A stretch of 64,000 nt of DNA. Origin: Bacillota bacterium. Lineage in GTDB: Bacteria > Bacillota > UBA4882 > UBA8346. Below are positions 34,486-42,156 of this stretch, one piece after another. The stretch is taken from NCBI GenBank assembly GCA_023402395.1, contig JAEYGI010000048.1, forward strand, positions 1-64,000, written 5' to 3'. The translations under genes and the position numbers were made by a program. Positions within the stretch are counted from its first letter, which is position 1. Each line of letters starts with the position of its first letter. The notes under the pieces were generated by a model. It had not been told where the DNA came from and did not search any database. It saw only the letters and a list, made by a program, of their open reading frames with translations.

Positions 34486-35544
34486 ATGACGGAGAGATCG
34501 ACCAACCCCAAAACGGGATTGATCCCGGTCGGTTCCCGGTCGATGCAAGTCCATTCCACCCCTTTCTTTGATCGGGGATTGGTTCTGGCCGACGGAATCG
34601 AGGCCAAACGGACCATCAGTTTTGACGACCAGGGGCTGGAAACCGCGGTTCGCCTGGCGGCCGGAATCGTCACGGGAAAATTAAAAGCAAAGGATGTTCA
34701 GACCATTGATAGCTTGCTTGCCTCAAAACGGGCGATCCGGTCGATCCGGGGGATCGCCAACCTCACCGGCCTGGCGGAATTATCCCTGATGGGCAACGCC
34801 ATCTCGGACTTGCGCGAGTTGTCCAAATTGACTCGCTTGAATAGTCTCAATTTATCCTGCAATGGCTTGGCGGGACTGGAAGGACTCGCTGGCCTGGCCA
34901 ACTTGGGCAAGCTGCTGCTGGGATGGAACCGGATCGATCGGATCGATCCACTACGGGGGCTGACGGGATTGAGGGATCTGGTCCTCTCCTACAACCGGAT
35001 CGAAAAGCTGGAACCGCTGGCCGGATTGACCGGATTGGAAGAGCTTCATCTGATGGGCAACCGGATCCGGGATATCGCTCCCATCGCCCATCTGACCAAA
35101 TTGCGGATCCTGACCTTGTCCAACAACCAGATCGCCGATTTATCCCCCTTACGCAAGTTGACAAACCTGGAAAAACTGTGGCTGGAAAACAACCGGATCC
35201 GGGAGATCGGGGCGTTGGCCGGGTTGAAACGGCTCAAGCTATTGAGCCTCGGCGGCAATCAGATCCGAGATCTCTCCGCGCTCGGCGCCCTTAATAACCT
35301 GCGTGATCTGGACCTGGCCAGGAATCAAATATGCGATATCCGTCCCTTGGCCGGCCTCGCCGGGCTTCAGGAACTAAACCTGGCCCATAATGAGGTCGCG
35401 GATATCTCCGATCTGGCCGGGCTCCTTGAGCTGATATCGATCACGCTGATTCATAATCCGCTCCGTTATACCGACGATCTCTCTACCCTCCGGACCCTCA
35501 ATCTGCTGAATGCGCGGGGGTGTTATATCAAGCCGAAGTTTTAA
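34486..35544 (+). CDS. leucine-rich-repeat protein, cytosolic
   Basis: A 352-residue protein with about eleven 22-residue leucine-rich repeats (residues about 95-340) of the internalin/SDS22 type, LxxLxxLxLxxNxIxDIxPL. Examples are LEELHLMGNRIRDIAPIAHL and LRILTLSNNQIADLSPL. The 90 N-terminal residues are not LRR and contain no signal peptide, so it should stay in the cytosol as a protein-binding scaffold. ATG 34486 follows AGGAG. The J-domain gene immediately upstream suggests a shared job. A shortened composite palindromic element lies 10 bp after its stop. Confidence 0.85.
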   Translation: MTERSTNPKTGLIPVGSRSMQVHSTPFFDRGLVLADGIEAKRTISFDDQGLETAVRLAAGIVTGKLKAKDVQTIDSLLASKRAIRSIRGIANLTGLAELSLMGNAISDLRELSKLTRLNSLNLSCNGLAGLEGLAGLANLGKLLLGWNRIDRIDPLRGLTGLRDLVLSYNRIEKLEPLAGLTGLEELHLMGNRIRDIAPIAHLTKLRILTLSNNQIADLSPLRKLTNLEKLWLENNRIREIGALAGLKRLKLLSLGGNQIRDLSALGALNNLRDLDLARNQICDIRPLAGLAGLQELNLAHNEVADISDLAGLLELISITLIHNPLRYTDDLSTLRTLNLLNARGCYIKPKF

Positions 35545-35554
35545 CGATGACGAT

Positions 35555-35654
35555 TATATAGGATGAAATAAGTTGGATTAAATTCATTAATTTTCCATCA
35601 CGACCCGGCATTAAGGACATGATGTATATCAGAAATTTTAACTCAACTTATATA
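35555..35654 (+). repeat. composite palindromic element, internally deleted copy
   Basis: Only 100 bp remain. TATATAGGATGAA of the left end is joined directly to ATAAGTTGGATTAAATT of module 2, which then runs intact to TATATA. The missing part lies between two TGAA strings present in the full element, consistent with deletion across a short direct repeat. Confidence 0.75.
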
Positions 35655-35770
35655 GGCAAATTCCGTTTCGGGTATTTTGGCGGGAACCGGGTAATGGTAT
35701 AATAAACGTAACTGTCGAATTAAAAGTAAAAGCCAAAGCCTCAAAGACAAACGCCAAAAGGTTGGGATTC

Positions 35771-36589
35771 ATGTTCAATCAGCGTACCGCATTGGAGCAA
35801 GTCATCGTTTGGGTGGAGGAGGTTGGCGCGTTACAGCTGGAACAGTTCGGCCGGAGAGACCTCCGGATCGAAAGCAAGTCAACCGGATACGACCTCGTTA
35901 CCGAAGTAGACCGGAATTCTGAACGGATTTTGACGGAGAAAATCCGGCGGGCTTTTCCCGGCCACGCCATCCTCGCCGAGGAGGGGGGCGGGGAGGATCT
36001 CCCCTCGGATTATCTTTGGGTGGTCGACCCTTTGGACGGAACCGTCAATTTTACCCATGGATTTCCCATTTTCGGCATTTCCGTGGCCCTGCAGTACCGG
36101 AAACAATCGATGCTCGGGGCCGTTTATTTTCCGGTTCTGAAGCAATTATTTCACGGCATTCGGGGCGAGGGGGCCTATCTCAACGGAGAACGGCTGGCGG
36201 TCGCGGCCAATGACCGGCTGGACCGGGCGTTGCTGGTTACCGGATTTCCTTATGACAAAGCCGTTGACTCATGGAATAATCTCGACTACTTCAGCCGGCT
36301 GTTTCCGTTGGTGAACGGGGTCCGGCGCACCGGGAGCGCCGCCTTTGACCTTTGCAACGTGGCGGCGGGCCGGCTGGACGGGTATTGGGAAATGAAAGTT
36401 AATCCCTGGGACATCGCGGTCGGAACCTTGCTGGTCGAGGAAGCCGGCGGGGTTGTCCACTATCTGGAGGACCATCCACCGATAACACTGATCGCCGGAA
36501 ACGAGGCGATCTGCGGGTTGGTCCGGCGGGAGATCGACGCAGTGGACCGGGAACGAGAAAAGTTTAAAAGGGGCGGGGAGACGATATGA
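35771..36589 (+). CDS. inositol monophosphatase-family protein
   Basis: A 272-residue member of the lithium-sensitive phosphatase family. Metal-binding blocks are AEEGGGEDL, DPLDGTVNFTHG and WDIAVGTLLVEEAGG. It removes phosphate from myo-inositol phosphate or related sugars; the real substrate cannot be told from sequence. ATG 35771 follows AAAAGG. The next gene overlaps its stop by 4 bp. Confidence 0.9.
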   Translation: MFNQRTALEQVIVWVEEVGALQLEQFGRRDLRIESKSTGYDLVTEVDRNSERILTEKIRRAFPGHAILAEEGGGEDLPSDYLWVVDPLDGTVNFTHGFPIFGISVALQYRKQSMLGAVYFPVLKQLFHGIRGEGAYLNGERLAVAANDRLDRALLVTGFPYDKAVDSWNNLDYFSRLFPLVNGVRRTGSAAFDLCNVAAGRLDGYWEMKVNPWDIAVGTLLVEEAGGVVHYLEDHPPITLIAGNEAICGLVRREIDAVDREREKFKRGGETI

Positions 36590-37272
36590 ATAATATTGCC
36601 TGGCAGATCAAACGTTATTTCAACCAAAGCTCCGTTCCGGTCACCAAGGCCTTGCTGGCCACCGGAGCGGCGGTGTTCGTGATGGGGCTGGCCGTGCCGC
36701 AAATCCTTGATTTATTGGCGCTGTCCTCCTTCAGCCTGACGGGGCGGTTCTGGGGACTACTGACCTATCCGCTGGTCAACCCGGATTTCTTTTCATTGCT
36801 GTTTGCCCTGCTCTGGCTGTGGTTTATCGGCGGGAGCCTCGAACAGATCTGGGGTACGCGGCGGTACGGATTATTCGTGTTGCTGACCACGGCGGTCACC
36901 GGGTTGGCCATGGCCCTGGTTGAAAGCTGGGTCGTCCGGTTTCCGCAGCCGATTTTCGGTTTTTGGCTGCTTTCGGTCGGGATGACCTGGGCCTGGGCGG
37001 AGCTGTTTCCCGAACGGGAGATCCTTTTTTGGGGGATCATTCCGATTCAAGCCCGGTGGCTAGCCTGGATCAATGCGTTGATGATCTTTTTCAGTTATTT
37101 CCGAGTCCATTGGTTACTGGGACTGGCCGCGTTATCCGGAATCCTGGTGGCTTACCTATACACCGCCAGACGCGGCGGCGGCTACCGGGGCGGCGGCGGG
37201 CGGCGCCGGCAAAACTGGCGGGAGGAACAGGAACGCCAGGCCAAACGGAGCCGGTTCCGGGTGATTCACTGA
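36586..37272 (+). CDS. rhomboid-like membrane protein lacking the catalytic motif
   Basis: A 228-residue protein with about six membrane segments arranged as in rhomboids. FSLTGRFWGLLTYPLVNPDF and the GGSLEQIWGTRRY loop resemble the family. The serine-protease motif GxSG is replaced by GFWLLSVG around residue 125, and the catalytic histidine helix is not evident, so it is probably a pseudoprotease. The C-terminus is a glycine- and arginine-rich tail (RRGGGYRGGGGRRR) in the cytosol. It is coupled to the phosphatase gene. Confidence 0.72.
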   Translation: MNNIAWQIKRYFNQSSVPVTKALLATGAAVFVMGLAVPQILDLLALSSFSLTGRFWGLLTYPLVNPDFFSLLFALLWLWFIGGSLEQIWGTRRYGLFVLLTTAVTGLAMALVESWVVRFPQPIFGFWLLSVGMTWAWAELFPEREILFWGIIPIQARWLAWINALMIFFSYFRVHWLLGLAALSGILVAYLYTARRGGGYRGGGGRRRQNWREEQERQAKRSRFRVIH

Positions 37273-37278
37273 AAAAAC

Positions 37279-37308
37279 ATGAGGCGCTGAAAAGCGCCTT
37301 GTTTTTTT
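37279..37308 (+). terminator. rho-independent terminator
   Basis: AGGCGCT-GAAA-AGCGCCT stem followed by TTGTTTTTTT, just after the rhomboid-like gene. Confidence 0.92.
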
Positions 37309-37595
37309 AACGAATGGACGGCGGAGGCCGGGTACCCGGGAACCATCAGGAGCTTTGAAGGAGCCGGGCGACGGACAATCCGGGAAATTTGGATTGATTT
37401 CCGGTGATAAACTGGATATTATTTAGATAAGTCGTCATCGTTTATGATGACATTAAGTAAATAACTGTCGGCTCCGTTCTCAACGACACCCCTCGGGCCG
37501 GTTCAAGCAGTGGCCCTCCCGGCGTTCTCCATCCGTGGACGCCGGAACTTGAGCCTTCCTGGCTCTGGTCCCCCATCACGCCCAAAGAACGGGCT

Positions 37596-37763
37596 ATGTA
37601 AGCGCTTAAAAAATCATCGATTTTTTAACGCTGGGGAGGGACTCAAGATGCCAAAACATTTGCCAGCAAACGTTTAGGCCCTATTTTCCCCTCGCCCATA
37701 GCGAGTGTTCTTCGAGCGTAATGTATGCGCTTAAAAATCATAGATTTTTAACGCTGGAGAGGG
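37596..37763. repeat. pair of related AT-rich hairpins
   Basis: Two near-identical strings, GCGCTTAAAAAATC-ATC-GATTTTTTAACGCT-type at 37602 and GCGCTTAAAAATC-ATA-GATTTTTAACGCT-type at 37727, both preceded by ATGTA and followed by GGNGAGGG. Their centres (37617 and 37741) are 124 bp apart. The surrounding gap 37309-37882 shows no gene I can support. Confidence 0.55.
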
Positions 37764-37882
37764 CAGGCCACTTGAATCAGCCCAATGGGAGAGGGGGTCG
37801 GCCACAACGCCGACTAGACCTTAATCCTTACCTAAAACGAATAGTCATTCATAATTATTTCATTGCATCACGGGAGGACGCT

Positions 37883-38665
37883 ATGGCAAACCCATTGAAA
37901 ATCATCTCCTGGAACGTCAACGGCCTCCGGGCCGCCGCCAAAAAGGGTTTTTTGGACTGGCTGCGCCGGGAGGAGCCGGATATCGTCTGCCTGCAGGAGA
38001 TCAAAGCCGAGGCCGAGCAGCTTCCGGACGAGTTGCGGAGCATTCCGGGGTATCAATCCTATTTCTGCTCCGCCAGCCGCAAAGGATACAGCGGGGTGGC
38101 CATTTACTCCAAGACCGAGCCCCTAAGCGTCCTCACCCGGCTCGGCGTGGAACGGTTCGACGGCGAGGGACGTACCCTGATCGCCGAGTATCCCCGGTTC
38201 ACGCTGCTGAATTGCTATTTTCCCAACGGCAAGGCTTCGGCGGAGCGCTTGCAATACAAGCTCGACTTTTATGAAACATTTCTGGACTACGCCAACCGGC
38301 TCAAAAACACCGGTCGCAGCCTGATCATTTGCGGCGACGTCAACACCGCCCATCAGCCGCTGGATCTGGCCCGGCCCAAAGAGAACGAAAAAACCTCCGG
38401 CTTTCTGCCGGAGGAACGCGCCTGGCTGGACCGTCTGGTGGCTGAAGGGTATTTGGACAGCTTCCGCCTGTTCCAGAGCGGGGGCGAACACTATACCTGG
38501 TGGGATCAGAAGACCCGGGCCCGAGAACGGAATGTTGGCTGGCGGATCGATTACTTCTGGATCAGCGCCGATCTCCGGCCCGCGATTCAACGGGCCTTCA
38601 TTCTGCCGGAGGTAACCGGTTCGGATCATTGCCCGATCGGGATTGAGTTGTCGTTCGGCGCTTAA
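37883..38665 (+). CDS. exoA: exodeoxyribonuclease III
   Basis: A 260-residue AP endonuclease/3'-5' exonuclease of the EEP fold. Catalytic blocks are SWNVNGLRAA, CLQEIKAE, GDVNTAHQPLD and GSDHCPIGIEL. It cuts DNA at abasic sites in base-excision repair. ATG 37883 is chosen for the GGGAGG 5 bp upstream; an open reading extends back to 37721 but through the hairpin repeat, so it is not used. Confidence 0.93.
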   Translation: MANPLKIISWNVNGLRAAAKKGFLDWLRREEPDIVCLQEIKAEAEQLPDELRSIPGYQSYFCSASRKGYSGVAIYSKTEPLSVLTRLGVERFDGEGRTLIAEYPRFTLLNCYFPNGKASAERLQYKLDFYETFLDYANRLKNTGRSLIICGDVNTAHQPLDLARPKENEKTSGFLPEERAWLDRLVAEGYLDSFRLFQSGGEHYTWWDQKTRARERNVGWRIDYFWISADLRPAIQRAFILPEVTGSDHCPIGIELSFGA

Positions 38666-38707
38666 AAGCCATCTGATTAAGTCAAAGGCTTCGAATAGCC
38701 ATGTTGA

Positions 38708-39919
38708 TTAAACGGATTTATTTACCAGCCGTATAAAACGCTTTTTGCCGATTTTCAGCACATCGCCATCGGCCAGGGTTATTTCGATATTGATCAGTCT
38801 TTGCTGATTAAGCTGTATTCCGCCTTGCTGAACCAGCCGTCTGAATTCGCCATTGCTTGACACAACCCCTTTTTCCACCAGCAACGGGATGATGTCGATC
38901 AGCCGGGTCCGAGCTTCAATCAGAAGTTCGGGAATGTGATCGGGAATCGCTTTTTTGCCAAAAGCGGCATCATAGTATTCCTTCGCCTCGATAATCTCTG
39001 GCTCCGCATGATAGAGGCGGACAATGGTCTCCGCCAAAGAATACTTGACATCCCGCGGGTTTTGACCCTGCTCCAGGTCTTGTCGGATCGCCGCGATGCA
39101 ATCCGGATGCTCATCCGTTGCCAGCTCAAAGTATTTAAGGATCAGTTGGTCAGGAACCTCCATGACCTTTTTGAACATCACCGCGGCGGGTTCATCAACC
39201 CCGATGTAATTCCCAAGGCTTTTACTCATTTTCTCCACACCGTCCAATCCCTCCAGCAGCGGCATAAACATCGCGATCTGCTGGGGTTGGCCCATCGCTT
39301 TCTGCAAGGTTCTACCCATCAGAATATTAAAGGTTTGATCGGTGCCTCCCAGCTCGATATCGGCTTTTAACGCCACCGAATCGTAGGCTTGCATCAGTGG
39401 ATAAAAGAATTCATGAATGCCGATGGGAACATTGTGGCTGAACCGGTGTTGAAAATCATCCCGCTCCATCATCCTAGCAACCGTAGTCGTGGCGGCCAGT
39501 CTGAGAACATCCTCGAAGTTCAGGTTGCTTAGCCATTCGCTGTTATAGCGGACGGTGGTTTTCTCCTGGTCCAGCACCTTGAATATCTGTTCAAAATAGG
39601 TCCGGGAGTTCTCCTTTACCTGTTCATCGGAGAGGGCATTGCGCCCCTTGGCTTTTCCTGAGGGATCACCGATTTTTCCGGTAAAATCACCGATGATGAT
39701 CACGGCTTGGTGGCCCAGATCTTGCATTTGTTTGATCTTCCGAAGCACCACGGCATGGCCCAAATGGATGTCCGGCGCGCTGGGGTCAAGGCCCAGTTTG
39801 ATGATTAATGGCCGATGGCTTCGCACCGATTCCGCCAGCTTATTTTGGAGTTCCTCCTCATCCACCAGCATACTGACGCCCTTCGTAATGATGCGTAATT
39901 GCTCCTCAACTGTTTTCAT
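38708..39919 (-). CDS. tyrS: tyrosyl-tRNA synthetase
   Basis: A 403-residue class I synthetase of the TyrZ-like type. HLGH (the HIGH motif), GGTDQTFN, KMSKS and a C-terminal S4 RNA-binding domain (GEFRRLVQQGGIQLNQQRLI) are present. ATG 39919 is preferred because AAGGAG is about 9 bp upstream. It is controlled by the tyrosine T-box at 39991-40325 and the promoter at 40336-40364. Confidence 0.95.
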   Translation of the reverse strand: MKTVEEQLRIITKGVSMLVDEEELQNKLAESVRSHRPLIIKLGLDPSAPDIHLGHAVVLRKIKQMQDLGHQAVIIIGDFTGKIGDPSGKAKGRNALSDEQVKENSRTYFEQIFKVLDQEKTTVRYNSEWLSNLNFEDVLRLAATTTVARMMERDDFQHRFSHNVPIGIHEFFYPLMQAYDSVALKADIELGGTDQTFNILMGRTLQKAMGQPQQIAMFMPLLEGLDGVEKMSKSLGNYIGVDEPAAVMFKKVMEVPDQLILKYFELATDEHPDCIAAIRQDLEQGQNPRDVKYSLAETIVRLYHAEPEIIEAKEYYDAAFGKKAIPDHIPELLIEARTRLIDIIPLLVEKGVVSSNGEFRRLVQQGGIQLNQQRLINIEITLADGDVLKIGKKRFIRLVNKSV

Positions 39920-39990
39920 TTCCAAACTCTCCTTGAATATTAAATATTGGGATTATTTAATACAAGCAAGGTCTATAAGATTTCGGAAAT

Positions 39991-40325
39991 AAAAAAACTC
40001 TCGTCCTTCTGTTTCCAGAAGGACGAGAGCATGCTCCCGTGTTACCACCTTGCGTTTACGGACAACTCGCATTGTCCGCCTCTTCAAGTACGCCATAATT
40101 ATGGATAATACTTTAGCACTATAACGTGTGCAGGGATACGTCACAGCCTACTTGAAAACGTTCGGTGTGAAGCTCAAAGAGGTATTCATAACCAGCCTGC
40201 CACGCGCCTCTCATCAACCGGCAACTTTCTGTGTGGGTACGGGTTACTACTCTTTCTTATCATCGCTTTTAATCTTATACTCCGAAATGCGGGAACTCCC
40301 GCAAATCTTCGTTATGCAGGTATTA
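39991..40325 (-). promoter_or_regulatory. T-box leader (tyrosine) with terminator
   Basis: On the minus strand the leader carries the T-box sequence AAGGTGGTAACACGGG (40036-40051); its UGGU matches the ACCA end of tRNA-Tyr. A perfect 14-bp terminator stem (39998-40029, loop TTTC) with a T run ends at 39991. A likely specifier UAC (Tyr codon) is at 40184-40182 within GAATACC, and Stem I begins near 40270 with AGCGATGATAAGAAAGAGTA. Uncharged tRNA-Tyr would allow read-through into tyrS. Confidence 0.92.
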
Positions 40326-40335
40326 AATTAAAAGT

Positions 40336-40364
40336 ATTATAACCGATAAGAATCGGATTGTCAA
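40336..40364 (-). promoter_or_regulatory. consensus sigma-A promoter of the tyrS leader
   Basis: TTGACA and TATAAT with exactly 17 bp between them, directly upstream of the T-box. A second TTGACA lies 10 bp further upstream but is not properly spaced. Confidence 0.93.
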
Positions 40365-40469
40365 CCTGTCAACCGTCCAAATCCTGTCAGCGGCGCTTCG
40401 TATTTCCATTTTCAATCGGCTCGCGGCACCGGCCCGGTGTCGAGAGAGATGATTACATCTTGGATTGAT

Positions 40470-40742
40470 TTATCAACATTGCCGATGGGCATTGTTCGAT
40501 TGCGAAGCGGCTTTTTCACAGTGGCAACTGACTTATCCACATTGTCAAGATGCTTTTCCACATTGGCAGTTGCCAATGTCGGATTGCGATCCACCAATTG
40601 GAAATTGGCAAGTGACGATCCGTCAATGCCAAGTGACAATCGACACGGGGCAGATGGCAATACAGGATTGGCACTTGCCAATCTTGCATTGCCATCCATC
40701 TTTTGAAAATTGCCGGGCCGCTTTTCCACAGGGGCGGAATGA
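40470..40742. repeat. 21-bp-period degenerate tandem array
   Basis: Thirteen units of exactly 21 bp begin at 40470, 40491, 40512 and so on to 40722. Many begin with TT or AA followed by TNCACATTG or GGATTGGC and end in TGNC. Inner palindromes CATTGGCAGTTGCCAATG (40561-40578) and GATTGGCACTTGCCAATC (40666-40683) have centres 105 bp (5 x 21) apart. Both strands are open: minus-strand heptads include NVEKHLD, NVDKSVA and NVDKSIQ, and the plus strand gives FPHWQLP-like heptads. The minus-strand frame (TTG 40765 to 40412) has no ribosome binding site, so translation is doubtful. Confidence 0.75.
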
Positions 40743-40827
40743 CCGGCGGCTTGGAACGGGTTCAAAGCGCGATGGCGGTCTGGCGCCGCGCCGGACCGCC
40801 GTTTCGTTCGATCATTGTCCTGCTTTT

Positions 40828-41595
40828 TCAGCGGTTCGGGAGTTGGCGGAGATCGCCGGTCAAGACCGTCACCGCCTCGTCCCGGCCGGAGACGGCCGCG
40901 ATGGTGCCGGTGATCGATGTCCGCAGGGATTCCTTTTCAGCCGCGTCCAGCCGGTCGTATTCCGGACTCAAACCGACCACCCAGCGCCCTTCCGCTTGTG
41001 AATAGGCGGCTCCCTCCAGCACCAGATCATCGCCCAGCCAAATCAGTTCATCCTGGCTGAACAAGGCATCCAAAGCGATTTGAACTTTTGATTTCCCTTC
41101 GGTGTTCAGGTGCGGGTCGCGCAGCACTTCCCGTTTTACTCCGCCGGGAAGAACCAGAGTGAAGCGCAGCGGCGGACGGCTAGCGCCAAAGATATCGCCG
41201 AGCGGCTTCCCTTGCTCATCTACAGCCTGCCAGCGGTATTCACCGACAGGCAGGGAGAGCAGCAGCGAGGGATAGGTGAAGGCTTGGGAAACCAGGGCGT
41301 CCGGTTGCGGGGCCACCGCTTTGACGGTAATCAGGTTTTCTTTGATCCCGGCCCATTCCAGAGCGTAGCCGCCGCTGGATTGGATTCCCCAGTTGAAATA
41401 GTAATAGGTCCGGCCGCCTTCTTCCCAGGTCCGGACCTCAGGCACCGGATTGTTCCGCTCGATCGTACCCGGAAGCTCATTTAAAACGAGAACTTCCGGA
41501 TTGCGCCGGCCGGGGCCGAAATAGTTTGAAATGATGAGGCCGGCAACGATTAAGCAGCCGAGCAGCGCGCCGGCGAACAGCAATGGTTTTTTCAT
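40828..41595 (-). CDS. exported PrcB_C-domain protein
   Basis: A 255-residue protein with an N-terminal membrane anchor or signal (LLFAGALLGCLIVAGLIIS). Residues about 72-118 match the PrcB C-terminal domain (SSGGYALEWAGI, ENLITVKAVAP, QAFTYPSLLLSLP). The C-terminal 90 residues (KSKVQIALDALFSQDELIW, RTSITGTIAAVSG) resemble a GerMN-like fold, with less certainty. Role unknown; PrcB_C domains interact with exported proteases in other bacteria. ATG 41595 follows GGAGG by about 7 bp. Confidence 0.7.
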   Translation of the reverse strand: MKKPLLFAGALLGCLIVAGLIISNYFGPGRRNPEVLVLNELPGTIERNNPVPEVRTWEEGGRTYYYFNWGIQSSGGYALEWAGIKENLITVKAVAPQPDALVSQAFTYPSLLLSLPVGEYRWQAVDEQGKPLGDIFGASRPPLRFTLVLPGGVKREVLRDPHLNTEGKSKVQIALDALFSQDELIWLGDDLVLEGAAYSQAEGRWVVGLSPEYDRLDAAEKESLRTSITGTIAAVSGRDEAVTVLTGDLRQLPNR

Positions 41596-41708
41596 GAAAA
41601 GCCTCCTAAAAGCGTTGTGGTAAACCCCGGCCGAAGGGTCAATGTCATTATAAGAACGTTGCAGATAATGAAAAACAAAAACCTACAAATCAGTATTCGA
41701 AGATGCTA

Positions 41709-41845
41709 TAGACCCCTTGCCCTTTAAAGGGGGATCCACCATGCTTCGTCCTTCAACCCTTTGGGGTCTTGTCATCGAAGCGATTCCCAGGTAAGACTTT
41801 ACACCCGGGAGGCCAGTGGTTGCCCCTTTAAGGGGCAAGGGTCTA
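41709..41845. repeat. element with inverted-repeat ends
   Basis: The left end TAGACCCCTTGCCCTTTAAA is matched by an inverted right end TTTAAGGGGCAAGGGTCTA with one or two mismatches; the element is 137 bp and has no coding potential. It lies in the 560-bp gap upstream of the hydratase gene. A short non-autonomous transposable element is possible; the rest of the gap holds only a promoter. Confidence 0.55.
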
Positions 41846-41991
41846 AACCCGCAACGGCCTATTTGGATTTTTTCCGGTACTATTGAAAATGACGTTTTCC
41901 CGTCGGAAAAGTTTCATCCAAATAAATGTAACCGCACAATTAAACTAAACCTTTACAGTTTCTTTAACACTTAAGAATTTGGCCGGTTTTC

Positions 41992-42021
41992 TTGACACTG
42001 GGAATCCAATCGTGATTTAAT
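41992..42021 (+). promoter_or_regulatory. predicted sigma-A promoter
   Basis: TTGACA and TTTAAT separated by 18 bp, about 135 bp upstream of the hydratase start. Confidence 0.5.
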
Positions 42022-42156
42022 GAAAAAAGATTATAATCGTTGGAAGCGTTAAAATGTCAAAAAAGGAAGACGGCAGCCGGGATGCTCTCGGAGCTCCGCC
42101 GGATTCCGGATATCAAACCGGCGGCAAAGATTATTACAAACGGGGGATGGAACAAG

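Noticed and set aside
37721..37882. N-terminal extension of exonuclease III
   Set aside because: The extension crosses the twin-hairpin repeat and lacks family similarity; ATG 37883 has GGGAGG and the canonical N-terminus.
40470..40742. Cluster of DnaA-box-like sites (TTATCCACA, TTATCAACA, TTTTCCACA) that might mark a replication origin
   Set aside because: The matches fall at the same position of the 21-bp repeat units and correspond to the repeated VDK/VEK codons on the minus strand. No dnaA, dnaN, AT-rich unwinding region or other origin feature is nearby.
40470..40742. CRISPR-like array
   Set aside because: Units are contiguous 21-bp repeats without unique spacers, the sequence is strongly degenerate, and no cas genes are in the window.
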